The notes beneath the pieces are model-generated. The model ran no database searches. It was not told the DNA's origin and saw only the letters and a program-made list of their open reading frames with translations. The translations under genes were made by a program, and so were the position numbers. Positions 7,595-15,212 of a stretch of 20,167 nucleotides of DNA are shown here, piece by piece (position 1 is the stretch's first letter; every line of letters begins with the position of its first letter). Source of the DNA: JAIRLS01 sp031551455 (GTDB lineage: Bacteria; Bacteroidota; Bacteroidia; Bacteroidales; UBA4181); contig JAVBNP010000200.1 of NCBI GenBank assembly GCA_031551455.1, positions 1 through 20,167 on the forward strand, given 5' to 3'.

Positions 7595-7876
7595 ATGAAG
7601 AAATATGATTTTTATAAAGATGAAAGAGTCATCTACCGAGAAAGAACCAACTTCTCAGTAAAGTCAAAAACCTACGAAGATGCTGTCAATGCGGCAAAAC
7701 AGTTCTTGGAAGTCGATCTGGACGAGTCCGATACAATATCCATTGATGGTTGTTGTTTTGTTGAAAACGTTGGTGTCCCCATGAAGCCGGAACAAAACGA
7801 AGGGACTTCCACGGTTAGGATTTTCAATAGTACTGGTTATTTAATCGCCTCAAATAGTGATATTTTGCAAAAATAA
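7595..7876 (+). CDS. Small hypothetical protein (93 aa)
   Basis: I do not recognise a characterised family. The protein begins MKKYDFYKDERVIYRERTNF and contains a segment KTYEDAVNAAKQFLEVD (about 26-42), a pattern of small Bacteroidota proteins with an alternating strand-helix layout in which the helix starts with 'EDA'. The C-terminus (TVRIFNSTGYLIASNSD) suggests another strand pair. It has no signal peptide or membrane segment. The gene starts 18 bases after the large hairpin at 7394-7576 and is followed by repeat-rich DNA, so it may be a single mobile cassette rather than part of the defence operon. The codon pattern looks like a real gene, but the function is unknown. Confidence 0.6.
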   Translation: MKKYDFYKDERVIYRERTNFSVKSKTYEDAVNAAKQFLEVDLDESDTISIDGCCFVENVGVPMKPEQNEGTSTVRIFNSTGYLIASNSDILQK

Positions 7877-8108
7877 CGAGGCAAAAGTATTTATTTTTCA
7901 AATTTCAATTTTAAAACCCGAAAAGAAAATATACCTTTGAGTCAAAATAGAGTTATTTGAGCAAGTAAATCAATGCATTGTAAAGCAAATCAGTCGTTAC
8001 TAAATCGTTACCCATTCAAATGTTATGGTGACATTACGATCTAATATACAGATAGATATGCGTAAACAAAGCGATCTCAACGGAGGTAATCTTTGAACCT
8101 GAGTTTTG

Positions 8109-8147
8109 AGACTGCTTCTCCATCACTCGCAGTGACGGGTCTTTTTT
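8109..8147 (+). terminator. REP-like hairpin with T-run
   Basis: CCATCACT (8120-8127) pairs with AGTGACGG (8131-8138), one mismatch, loop CGC, followed by GTC and six T. The preceding GAGACTGCTTC and the stem together look like a widespread REP-type module built on 'GAGACTGCTTC...CTCGCAGTGACGG'. It may serve as a rho-independent terminator for rightward transcription from the 7595-7876 gene. Confidence 0.45.
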
Positions 8148-8199
8148 CATTGTCATTTTCGGTTGTTTGACACTTTCGCATCAAGATATCTTGTCGACA

Positions 8200-8360
8200 T
8201 ATGCCGTCCCTTTGGGACTCGTATGGTTAGGGAACGTCTTCTTCAGCAGGGTTAAAACCCTGCGTTGCGGTATGCCGTCCCTTTGGGACTCGGGTTTGGT
8301 TGACGTATTTAATTTCGAGGATTAAAATCCTCGGTTTGGTTATGTTGTCCCTTTGGGATT
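8200..8360. repeat. Tandem REP-like repeat, three units of about 70 bp
   Basis: TATGCCGTCCCTTTGGGACT occurs at 8200-8219 and 8271-8290, and a diverged copy (TATGTTGTCCCTTTGGGATT) at 8341-8360. The two spacers, 71 and 70 bases from start to start, each hold a short hairpin of the same form but different sequence: GCAGGGTT-AA-AACCCTGC (8246-8263) and CGAGGATT-AA-AATCCTCG (8316-8333). GTCCCTTTGGGA is itself a partial dyad. Dispersed repeats of this kind are common in Bacteroidota genomes, and I recall them as REP elements. No IS200/RAYT transposase is in the window. Confidence 0.7.
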
Positions 8361-8661
8361 TCCTGTCTGTTTTGCGGACGTCGCGAATCATTAGGAAAAT
8401 TGGAGACATGCATCTATTTTTATTCGACTTGTTGTCGGATAAAACTTATTACGCATATCAAAAAGGAATTTCGGATTTGAGAACGGAATAAATTATGCCT
8501 TATTTTGCATTTGACCGGTATTCACGATATCACAAAGAATTATTTCGTCGTTTCTATCATCAATGATGTTCACTCCCGGGGTTCCGAGTTTATTCGAAAA
8601 CGTTATCCGAATCAGAAATCGATTGCCGAATGTCAAAAATGATCTTAATTTTCGCGGATGC

Positions 8662-9693
8662 TTATTTTCTTCCGGGTTGTCCGCTGCTTTGGAATTCATA
8701 TCTGCGTTTGTAGCGGAAGAATCTTTCGCTTTGACCAAACGTGATGCTTAGCATCAATTCGTGAGAGCCGTACGAATATTTACGGATGCTGCTCAATGTG
8801 TAGTCAAAGGCATATCCGAAATGATATTGTTTGTAACGGGCGCCGAACAATATGGAAGTGCCTCCGGCAGCGCCACCACCACCCGTACGATAAGACAATC
8901 CGCCCCAAAACTGATCGAAATAATAGCACATGACGTTGATGTCCAATTGTCCGGTGCCGTGCTCGTTAAATTTCACTTGAGCACCCGGCACGAGACTCCA
9001 TTCTTTATCCAATTCAAAAATATATCCACCCAACAGCAGATATTGACGCTCGATGCGATAATCGGAACTGTTACGCCCGCCAAAGGTCAAAAACGATTGA
9101 AACAAGTTGGATGCGGAAAATCCCGCATAATAGTCTTTTGTGGTATAATGTACGCCAAACGAAGCATCGGGAATAATGCTGTTGAGATCCGATGCATTAA
9201 TGAATTGATCGTAATCTTCCGTTTTAATTTTGTTCCGGTCGATACGCAATTGAAACAAACTGGCCGACAAACCGAACGATAATTGGCCGTAACGATCCTC
9301 GAGGTGGTATGCATACGTAAACTGTGCACCCGTGGTACGTATGGGACCTCTCATGTCGTTAAACAACGCTAGTCCCAATCCCACATTTTCGGGACTGAAC
9401 CCTCCGGAATATCCGCGTTTTCTGTTACCGAAGAGGCCTTCGCGCGGCAACCGTGTTTGTCCGCTCAACGTTTGATTGGAAGGCGCCGACGAAAAACCCG
9501 TCCATTGATCTTTGACCGTCAATCCTACCGATGTGTAACCGTCGGCGCCGCAAGCGGCCGGATTCAACAAAAATCGATTAAACAGGTATTGCGTAAAAGG
9601 TTGCGTTTGCTGTCCGAATACCGAAAAGCAGGATACGACCGCGGAAAAAATACCGCAGAAAAACAATGTACGTATTTTTGAGTACAAATTCAT
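8662..9693 (-). CDS. Type IX secretion membrane protein, PorP/SprF family
   Basis: A 343-residue outer-membrane protein. The N-terminus has a signal peptide (about 1-27, ending FSVFGQ) followed by QPFTQYLFNRFLLNPAACG, the family hallmark. The rest alternates aromatic, glycine-rich strands as in a 14-stranded beta-barrel (NVGLGLALFND, GQLSFGLSASLFQLRID, DYYAGFSASNLFQ, YHFGYAFDYTLS) and ends RYKRRYEFQ plus a short tail. PorP/SprF proteins work with T9SS and are needed to place cargo that carries a type B (CHU_C) sorting domain on the surface. Such a cargo gene ends only 6 bases upstream, so this is its likely partner. It is the last gene of a minus-strand run of five. Confidence 0.9.
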   Translation of the reverse strand: MNLYSKIRTLFFCGIFSAVVSCFSVFGQQTQPFTQYLFNRFLLNPAACGADGYTSVGLTVKDQWTGFSSAPSNQTLSGQTRLPREGLFGNRKRGYSGGFSPENVGLGLALFNDMRGPIRTTGAQFTYAYHLEDRYGQLSFGLSASLFQLRIDRNKIKTEDYDQFINASDLNSIIPDASFGVHYTTKDYYAGFSASNLFQSFLTFGGRNSSDYRIERQYLLLGGYIFELDKEWSLVPGAQVKFNEHGTGQLDINVMCYYFDQFWGGLSYRTGGGGAAGGTSILFGARYKQYHFGYAFDYTLSSIRKYSYGSHELMLSITFGQSERFFRYKRRYEFQSSGQPGRK

Positions 9694-9699
9694 ATCCCG

Positions 9700-10746
9700 T
9701 TATCGAATAATAGTGATGGTGCCGAGAAGCGGTTTAGTGCTCTTACCGTCGTTCAAGTGAATGATATAATAATAGGTTTCCATCGGCAAATAATGCCCTT
9801 TGGTATCGCGACCATCCCAAGGTTGCGGATAACCCTTGGCCGAAGTAAATACTTTACGTCCCCAACGATCGAATACTTCAACCGTGGAATTCGGATAATC
9901 ACGCAATACTTTGATTTCCCAAACATCGTTATCGCCGTCGGCATTGGGCGTAAACGTATTCGGAATGTCATACGCCACCGGGGCCTCTTTACACGCCAAA
10001 ACAACAATGGTATCGCTTGCAAAACAATCGCCGAGATCGGCACGTACCCAATATTTGACTTCATCGCTTGTTTTCCGATCAGAAATATCAATAAACGGCG
10101 AGGTACCGCTTTCTCCGTTCGACCATGTAAAGTTGGTTCCTTGCGGATTGGTATTCGGATTGAGAGCGTACAACCTGAATTCCGGTGTACAAATCACGGT
10201 ATCAACTCCGCCCAATTGAACCTTTGGTTGCGGGCTTTGCACCACTTTAATGAAACTGCTCAACAAACATCCATTTCTGTCTGTGGTTTGCAATTCGTAC
10301 GTTCCGGGTTTGGTGATCCGGTTATTTTGAATGGTCGGATCCACCCATGAAGCTTTCTTAAAATCGTAATCGTTATACTCAATCGTCACTCCTTCGTTGC
10401 CGCATAAACTGTACTGCGGTTGCAAAAATTGAACCTTCTCGCCCACCACAACAACATCCAAATAAGCCCAATCGCCGGGACAGAATCCGTATTGAGATGT
10501 TTCGCGAACACCCAATTTATACGTGCCTTTGTTCTGTCCCCACTGCACGATGATGGAGTCGGCATATTTCTCTATCAATCGACCGCCCGCTGCCGGAACT
10601 TCGTATTCGAACGTCGAACCCGTCAATCCGTCGGCTTTATAAACAGACTTAATACCGGCGCATACCGTATGTCCCTGCGAAAACAAGGACACGCTGAAGG
10701 CCGACAAAAACGTCAGCAACAATAATATGCGTTTGGTGGCGTACAA
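9700..10746 (-). CDS. T9SS type B cargo protein with gliding-motility C-terminal domain
   Basis: A 348-residue secreted protein. Residues 1-24 form a signal peptide (ILLLLTFLSAFSVSLFSQ). The middle (about 25-255) is built of Ig-like/PKD-like beta segments with recurring 'PGTYELQTTDRNGCLLS' style strands. Residues about 260-348 are the T9SS type B sorting domain with NTFTPNADGDNDVW, VEVFDRWGRKVF, YPQPWDGRD, LPMETYYYII and a terminal GTITIIR. The domain directs export through the T9SS pore and, together with the adjacent PorP/SprF-like protein, surface attachment. It is small for this class, closer to a subunit or anchor than to a giant adhesin such as SprB. The gap from the upstream paralogue is 163 bases and holds a strong hairpin. 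Confidence 0.88.
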   Translation of the reverse strand: MYATKRILLLLTFLSAFSVSLFSQGHTVCAGIKSVYKADGLTGSTFEYEVPAAGGRLIEKYADSIIVQWGQNKGTYKLGVRETSQYGFCPGDWAYLDVVVVGEKVQFLQPQYSLCGNEGVTIEYNDYDFKKASWVDPTIQNNRITKPGTYELQTTDRNGCLLSSFIKVVQSPQPKVQLGGVDTVICTPEFRLYALNPNTNPQGTNFTWSNGESGTSPFIDISDRKTSDEVKYWVRADLGDCFASDTIVVLACKEAPVAYDIPNTFTPNADGDNDVWEIKVLRDYPNSTVEVFDRWGRKVFTSAKGYPQPWDGRDTKGHYLPMETYYYIIHLNDGKSTKPLLGTITIIR

Positions 10747-10818
10747 GGGGATGTTTGAGTTTGTTTTGATTTCGTCGCGTTGAACGAAACGGTCTATTTT
10801 TTATTTACCTATCCGTTG

Positions 10819-10848
10819 ATCCGTGCAGACGAGATTGTCTGCACGGAT
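10819..10848. other. Perfect 12-bp hairpin inside the secretion operon
   Basis: ATCCGTGCAGAC (10819-10830) pairs with GTCTGCACGGAT (10837-10848) around GAGATT. It lies in the 163-base gap between the third paralogue and the T9SS cargo gene. Neither side has a T-run right after the stem, so a classical rho-independent terminator is not supported. It could be an mRNA-stability or partial-readthrough element that sets different levels for the paralogues and the cargo/PorP pair. Confidence 0.5.
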
Positions 10849-10909
10849 TTCGGGATTATCTTAAAAACAAATAACTTAATTGATGCTTTTTGATTAACCG
10901 CGGGCAAGG

Positions 10910-11824
10910 TTACGGCTGCATGTTACGCACATGCTCCAGTTTTTTGGTTTTCGGCTTCGGATATATATTGATGGTATATGCACTCAACGGCATATCCGCA
11001 CTCGAAGCCATTACAGCCGGATCCAACGATTTACGGGAAATACGATCGGTCAACCCGGTAATATTTACCGTATACATACCCGATTTATCCGTTTGGCCGT
11101 TATCGATAGATGATGCAGGAATCACCAAGTTATATGACTTTCCGGGAGCTTCCGCCTTAACTACGTTACCTATCGGTACATTTGTCTCGGTTGCGATAAC
11201 CGCGGGAGTACCGCTCGCACCAAAAGCAATATAGCTGACGGTGTAGCTCACCTGCCATTGTCCGTAGCCGAACAACGTAATCGGAATGGTTACCGCTTGC
11301 GGATCGCAATCATTGGCTGCCGCCGGCGAAGGCCATGTCAATTTCGGTTTATCAACCACTTGAATTTTGGCAATGGAATCGTCTCCCACGCACCCTGCCG
11401 TATTGGTGGCGGTAATGATCGTACGTTCGTTTACCACCAACGAGTATGCTCCGGCGGTGCCCGGCATGGTTACGTTGATTTCTTTATCCGTATAATAATT
11501 GGGATAACCGGATTGATCCGCTCCGGCGGTTGCCGCTCCGGTGGTAGTTCCTTTATTGATGGTCCAAGTTAAAGGACTTCCGCTGACGGAGCTCAAATAC
11601 CCGCTATAAAATGCCCACTTAAACTCCGAGCTTAACGTTGAGATTTTGGCAATAGTGGGATCGCCGGCCATTTTGTACGGCATGCGACTTCCTACGGTCA
11701 CCGTATCGATGCTTTCCGTTCCGGTAGCGGTAAACGGAGTGTAATTTTGTGCCCGAATGCCTGCGGATAACAGAACAAAAGCCGTCGCAAAAAATCCGAT
11801 TTTAAAAAAGTTATTTGCTTTCAT
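10910..11824 (-). CDS. Secreted beta-rich protein, paralogue 3 of the surface operon
   Basis: A 304-residue protein with signal peptide (about 1-25, FFATAFVLLSAGIRAQ). It shares three landmarks with the two upstream genes: DTVTVGSRMPY (40-50), an ITGLTDRISRKS segment near residue 255, and a C-terminal strand ending in YTINIYPKPKT. It lacks the YYQHG motif of the other two and ends differently (LEHVRNMQP instead of an NNY-type end). It is the most diverged of the three. Composition is Ser/Thr/Gly/Val rich with tandem Ig-like strands. I recognise no named family. A palindrome TTCTTAA-TT-TTAAGAA (11828-11843) lies just upstream of its start. Confidence 0.7.
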   Translation of the reverse strand: MKANNFFKIGFFATAFVLLSAGIRAQNYTPFTATGTESIDTVTVGSRMPYKMAGDPTIAKISTLSSEFKWAFYSGYLSSVSGSPLTWTINKGTTTGAATAGADQSGYPNYYTDKEINVTMPGTAGAYSLVVNERTIITATNTAGCVGDDSIAKIQVVDKPKLTWPSPAAANDCDPQAVTIPITLFGYGQWQVSYTVSYIAFGASGTPAVIATETNVPIGNVVKAEAPGKSYNLVIPASSIDNGQTDKSGMYTVNITGLTDRISRKSLDPAVMASSADMPLSAYTINIYPKPKTKKLEHVRNMQP

Positions 11825-11876
11825 TTCTTCTTAATTTTAAGAATATGTTATTTTCAATGATTGATTATTTCGATTT

Positions 11877-12803
11877 TTAATAATTACCGTTGTTGGGCAA
11901 GCGATAGATCGGACCGGTTTCGGCAGGCTTCAATACATTATACGTGAATGTGGCCGAACCTCCGGCAGTAAGTAAATCCGAACCGGTACTTTCGACGCCC
12001 GACTTACGCGATACACGGTCGGTAACTTTGGTTACGGTAACCGCGTATGAACCGTACAAATTACCCGTATTTTGAAGCGTTATGGGCAAAACTCCGCCGG
12101 TAACAAGTACATTGGTTGCTGTTGTGGTTACGGGGCTTCCCGAAAGAGGAGTGAAAACGATTGAATAATCCACTTTTATTTGCGATGACGCAGACGTAAC
12201 CGCTACCGGGAATGAATAATTAATACCGGCAGTAACTTGCGCTTGCGTATAACACGCACCATCTTTATAATCGGGAGGTGTTCCCACTTGAGTGAACGTA
12301 ATGGTCGGTTTCGGAATGACAACCACCGGAATGGAAGTTTCATTCCCGACACATGCCGAACTTGACGGTACTTCTTGCACTTTTATATTGGCTGTACCAG
12401 TTGCCGTCCAATTGATCGGAGCGATATGTGTTGTACTGCTCGTTGAACCGGCTCCTCCGCTAACGGTTTGGATGGTCCAAGTAAACGACGATACAAGCCC
12501 CGTCACAGATGTCACATCACTCGGCAAATTACCGCTGTTGTACCAGGTCGAATTATAATTCGGATCAGGCAACACAAAATATTTCATTGTCGAACCGACG
12601 GTTACTGAGTCACGAACTTCTTGAGCTTTCACAATCGCTTTTCCGGTTCCGTCAAATTGATTGGTGCCGTTACCGTTAAAACCGTGTTGGTAATAATCTT
12701 TAGTGTCAATCACCACCTTTTCGGGAGTATTGCTTTGTCCGTATGCCCCAATTGTTGCACATAACAACAGAGCGACCGCGGCAAATCTATAAATCTTGTT
12801 CAT
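11877..12803 (-). CDS. Secreted beta-rich protein, paralogue 2 of the surface operon
   Basis: A 308-residue protein with signal peptide ending YGQ (about residue 23). Landmarks shared with the upstream neighbour are DYYQHGFN (36-43), DSVTVGSTMKYFVLPD (65-80), a FTWTI strand near 107, VVVIPKPTITF in the middle, VTKVTDRVSRKSG near 255-267 and the end YNVLKPAETGPIYRLPNNGNY (last 21 residues). The pattern suggests two Ig-like domains joined by the IPKP linker. Function is unknown; by context it is a subunit or cargo of a T9SS-dependent surface structure. It lies 22 bases downstream of paralogue 1, so the genes are co-transcribed. Confidence 0.72.
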   Translation of the reverse strand: MNKIYRFAAVALLLCATIGAYGQSNTPEKVVIDTKDYYQHGFNGNGTNQFDGTGKAIVKAQEVRDSVTVGSTMKYFVLPDPNYNSTWYNSGNLPSDVTSVTGLVSSFTWTIQTVSGGAGSTSSTTHIAPINWTATGTANIKVQEVPSSSACVGNETSIPVVVIPKPTITFTQVGTPPDYKDGACYTQAQVTAGINYSFPVAVTSASSQIKVDYSIVFTPLSGSPVTTTATNVLVTGGVLPITLQNTGNLYGSYAVTVTKVTDRVSRKSGVESTGSDLLTAGGSATFTYNVLKPAETGPIYRLPNNGNY

Positions 12804-12825
12804 TGGGTAAGGTTTTTATACGTGA

Positions 12826-13788
12826 TTAATAATTGTTCGGAACATGATATGTTTTACCGGCTTTCGGTTGCGGCAATACATAATACGTAAATTGATTGTT
12901 TGCGGGCGTCACCGAAACATTATTGTCGGTTATACCGCATTTTTGCGCAATACGATCGGTGATCGACTTAATGGTGATCACGTATTTCCCGAAATCGGAA
13001 AATTTAAGCGCCATTTGAGTTAAAGCTGTTTTGGCATCAACAAATTTTGCTTCCAATTCGGAGCCTTCTGTACCGTCATCTTTCGTAATGGTATATTTAA
13101 TAACCACTCCGTTGGCTTTACTGATAACAGCGCCCGATTCCGTGGACGAAGGCACCAAAGGAAAGTTGAATGTCGGATATTCATTACCGACGGCATCAGC
13201 TTCTCCCGGATTAAAAGTAGCACAAACGGCAGCGGTACGAACGCCGTTCTCCGTTCCGAACATAACGTTCGGTTGGGGAATAACCGTCACGGGAATGGTT
13301 GTTTCCTCGCCGTCGCACGTTACAGACACTCCGCTTATTACCGGTTTCTCCGTAATCGTAACGTCATCTTGCCCTTCCGTTTTCCATTCAATGGTCACAT
13401 AGGGCGATGTATTCGTTGCGTTTTTACTCTCATATGCATCCAACACACCTATTGCAGACGGTATCGTCCACACAAAATTCGACGTGGTAATAGACGTATT
13501 GGTATAAACATTTTGTTTATAATAATCCGCATTGTAAAACCTGTCGGGTGCAACAAAATATTTCATTTTTGAACCGACCATTACGGAATCACTTACTTCT
13601 CGGGTATCGGGAGTTCCTATGGTAGTATGATCTTTATTATACCCATGCTGATAATATCCCGCTTTATCCAAAGTTATGTTAACGGGAAGAGGATCAGGCA
13701 TAGGTGTTTGTCCGATAACTTCGGTAATACCCGAAAAAACCAGTACTAAAGCCATTAAACCTAAATTTCTCATATATCCATTCTTCAT
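12826..13788 (-). CDS. Secreted beta-rich protein, paralogue 1 of the surface operon
   Basis: A 320-residue protein with signal peptide (about 1-27, LMALVLVFSGITEVIGQ). Landmarks: GYYQHGYN (44-51), DSVMVGSKMKYFVAPD (67-82), SNFVWTI (about 103-109), VTVIPQPNVMF (about 167-177), KSITDRIAQKCG (274-285) and the C-terminal strand YYVLPQPKAGKTYHVPNNY (302-320). The same order of landmarks occurs in the next gene and in weaker form in the third, so these arose by tandem duplication. It is the first gene of the minus-strand run that ends with the PorP-like gene. I recognise no family. Ig-like/PKD-like folding is inferred from beta-strand spacing and composition. Confidence 0.72.
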   Translation of the reverse strand: MKNGYMRNLGLMALVLVFSGITEVIGQTPMPDPLPVNITLDKAGYYQHGYNKDHTTIGTPDTREVSDSVMVGSKMKYFVAPDRFYNADYYKQNVYTNTSITTSNFVWTIPSAIGVLDAYESKNATNTSPYVTIEWKTEGQDDVTITEKPVISGVSVTCDGEETTIPVTVIPQPNVMFGTENGVRTAAVCATFNPGEADAVGNEYPTFNFPLVPSSTESGAVISKANGVVIKYTITKDDGTEGSELEAKFVDAKTALTQMALKFSDFGKYVITIKSITDRIAQKCGITDNNVSVTPANNQFTYYVLPQPKAGKTYHVPNNY

Positions 13789-14167
13789 TTTGTTTCTTTT
13801 TTTGATGTCTATTTTAAATCAAGTTACTCCTTATACGTGAAACTTGTTTATAGGTTGCGTTCTTAATTATTTTTTCTTTCAAAAAAGATGGCTTTACAAC
13901 ATACCATAAAAATAGTCCTATTGGTTAAATGTTGTTTTTCTGAATATTAACAAAACGAGCTTGAAAATAAAAAATATTAATCGTATTCCAAACTAATACA
14001 TTTATCCGACAAATAAGTTCATTTATCCCTCTCATTCGGATGTTTATAAAACAGATTCGGAAAAATTATCTTTCGGTGAACAACCCGAAACCGGATCGTT
14101 TATTAAAATCATATATGTATAATGTATCAACGGTTATTCGTTCGGCAACCGGTTTGGTTTTAAATCG
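13789..14167. other. Divergent intergenic region
   Basis: This A+T-rich stretch separates the surface operon (minus) from the Crp-like regulator (plus). No gene is supported. It must hold the promoter of the surface operon. The best minus-strand candidate I see is TTAGTTTG (reverse complement of 13989-13996), which differs by one base from TAnnTTTG and lacks a clear -33 box. The octamer ATTTATCC is repeated near 14000 and 14020. Confidence 0.4.
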
Positions 14168-14175
14168 TACCTTTG
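14168..14175 (+). promoter_or_regulatory. -7 promoter element TACCTTTG before the Crp-like gene
   Basis: The octamer is an exact match to TAnnTTTG. A start near 14181 follows from the usual spacing, which places the in-frame TTG at 14173 upstream of the transcript and favours the ATG at 14194 as the true start. The -33 box is only weakly represented (TTCG at 14141-14144, 23 bases away). Confidence 0.45.
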
Positions 14176-14193
14176 TATTCGAATACGCTGTAT

Positions 14194-14757
14194 ATGGAAA
14201 TCGATACAATCTTGGATAAGATATATGAACTTCCGGCGGCTTCGAAAGAGCGCATAACGAAGGCCATTGATGAAGTTGCGTATCCCAAAGGTTATCGCTT
14301 GCTGAATGCCAATAAAGTAGAAAGAAATATTTATTTCATCAAAAAGGGTATTGTTCGTGCATACATTGACACGCTCGACGGTGAGATTACTTTTTGGTTC
14401 GGCAAGGAAGGCGACACCGTTGTATCGATGAGAAGCTATGTCGATAATCAAAAAGGGTATGAAACCGGTGAACTGCTCGAAGATTGTGTTTTGTATGAGT
14501 TGAATATGATTGCTTTAAGCGATTTGTTCGCGAAAGACATCCATATTGCCAATTGGGGCAGAAAGTTTGCCGAGCAGGAGCTTCTCAAAACCGAGGAAAG
14601 GCTTATCGCAAGGCAATTCAAAACGGCCGCGGAACGATATGACGAGTTGATAAAGAACAACCCCGAATTGTTGCAAAGGATACAATTATCGTATATTGCT
14701 TCATACCTCGGAATCACGCAAGTTTCTTTGAGTCGGATCAGAGCGAAAAAGAAATAA
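14194..14757 (+). CDS. Crp/Fnr-family transcriptional regulator
   Basis: A 187-residue regulator. Residues about 20-115 form a cyclic-nucleotide-binding-type jelly roll (YPKGYRLLNAN, NIYFIKKGIVRAYI, ITFWFGKEGDTV). After a long dimer helix, residues about 163-187 form a short helix-turn-helix (LSYIASYLGITQVSLSRIR). This short form, without an FNR iron-sulfur cysteine set, is very common in Bacteroidota and is often not cAMP-dependent. The start at 14194 is preferred because a longer reading from TTG 14173 overlaps the promoter. It precedes the SMR exporter and the methyltransferase on the same strand and could control them. The ligand is unknown. Confidence 0.82.
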   Translation: MEIDTILDKIYELPAASKERITKAIDEVAYPKGYRLLNANKVERNIYFIKKGIVRAYIDTLDGEITFWFGKEGDTVVSMRSYVDNQKGYETGELLEDCVLYELNMIALSDLFAKDIHIANWGRKFAEQELLKTEERLIARQFKTAAERYDELIKNNPELLQRIQLSYIASYLGITQVSLSRIRAKKK

Positions 14758-14830
14758 CCGTATTTTTTTATCATTTGTTAAATTTCGATTGTTTTCGATT
14801 CATGATCTTTGCACCGCAAAACAATATTTT

Positions 14831-15157
14831 ATGAGTTGGATTATTTTAATTATTGCCGGATTGTTTGAAGTGGGATTTACCTCGTGTTTGGGGAAAATCA
14901 GAGAAACAACGGGCAGCGAAATGTATTGGTGGATCGGCGGTTTTCTCGTTTCGTTAACAATCAGCATGGCATTGCTGATTAAAGCGACGCAAACGCTGCC
15001 CATCGGTACGGCTTATGCCGTATGGACGGGAATAGGCGCTGCAGGTGCGGTTTTAATGGGAATCTTTGTTTTTAAAGAACCCGTCAATTTTTGGAGGTTA
15101 TTGTTTATTTCTACGCTGATTATTTCCATTGTCGGTCTTAAAACAGTGTCGCATTGA
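14831..15157 (+). CDS. sugE: SMR-family exporter, SugE/Gdx type
   Basis: A 108-residue membrane protein with four helices (about 2-20, 33-50, 58-78, 86-104) and the conserved membrane glutamate Glu13 in AGLFEVGF. The segment PIGTAYAVWTGIGAAGA (57-73) is the SugE/Gdx form rather than the EmrE/QacE form, so guanidinium export coupled to proton entry is the most likely role. Some members also export small quaternary ammonium compounds. The start at 14831 gives the normal length; a longer frame from 14789 adds an unlikely hydrophilic head. The gene lies 73 bases after the Crp-like gene. I see no guanidine riboswitch. Confidence 0.85.
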   Translation: MSWIILIIAGLFEVGFTSCLGKIRETTGSEMYWWIGGFLVSLTISMALLIKATQTLPIGTAYAVWTGIGAAGAVLMGIFVFKEPVNFWRLLFISTLIISIVGLKTVSH

Positions 15158-15212
15158 GTTTAAACGACACATTCGGGAAACCCTTTATAAACACAAATCG
15201 AAATTATACGAA

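Larger units (their letters stand above)
7877..8661. other. Repeat-rich intergenic region between island and secretion operon
   Basis: No gene is supported in these 785 bases. The region contains A+T-rich sequence (7877-8090), a REP-like/terminator hairpin (about 8109-8147), three copies of a repeat with about 70-bp period (8200-8360) and an unassigned tail (8361-8661) downstream of the PorP-like gene. Short open frames at 8300-8491 (plus) and 8493-8738 (minus) run through repeats or into the PorP-like gene in another frame. This stretch probably marks the edge of the acquired DNA. Confidence 0.5.

Noticed and set aside
8300..8491. Short plus-strand frame ending in SDKTYYAYQKGISDL, faintly like the start of a GIY-YIG protein
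   Set aside because: The first half runs through the REP-like repeats and the resemblance is only a few residues with no catalytic motif; at best a decayed fragment.
8493..8738. Minus-strand frame overlapping the end of the PorP-like gene
   Set aside because: It overlaps a confidently assigned gene in another frame, and the non-overlapping part shows no recognisable domain.
14758..14830. Guanidine riboswitch or strong promoter before the sugE-like gene
   Set aside because: Only about 73 bases are available, no conserved guanidine-aptamer motif is visible, and GATCTTTG (14804-14811) misses one base of the -7 consensus with no well-spaced -33 box.
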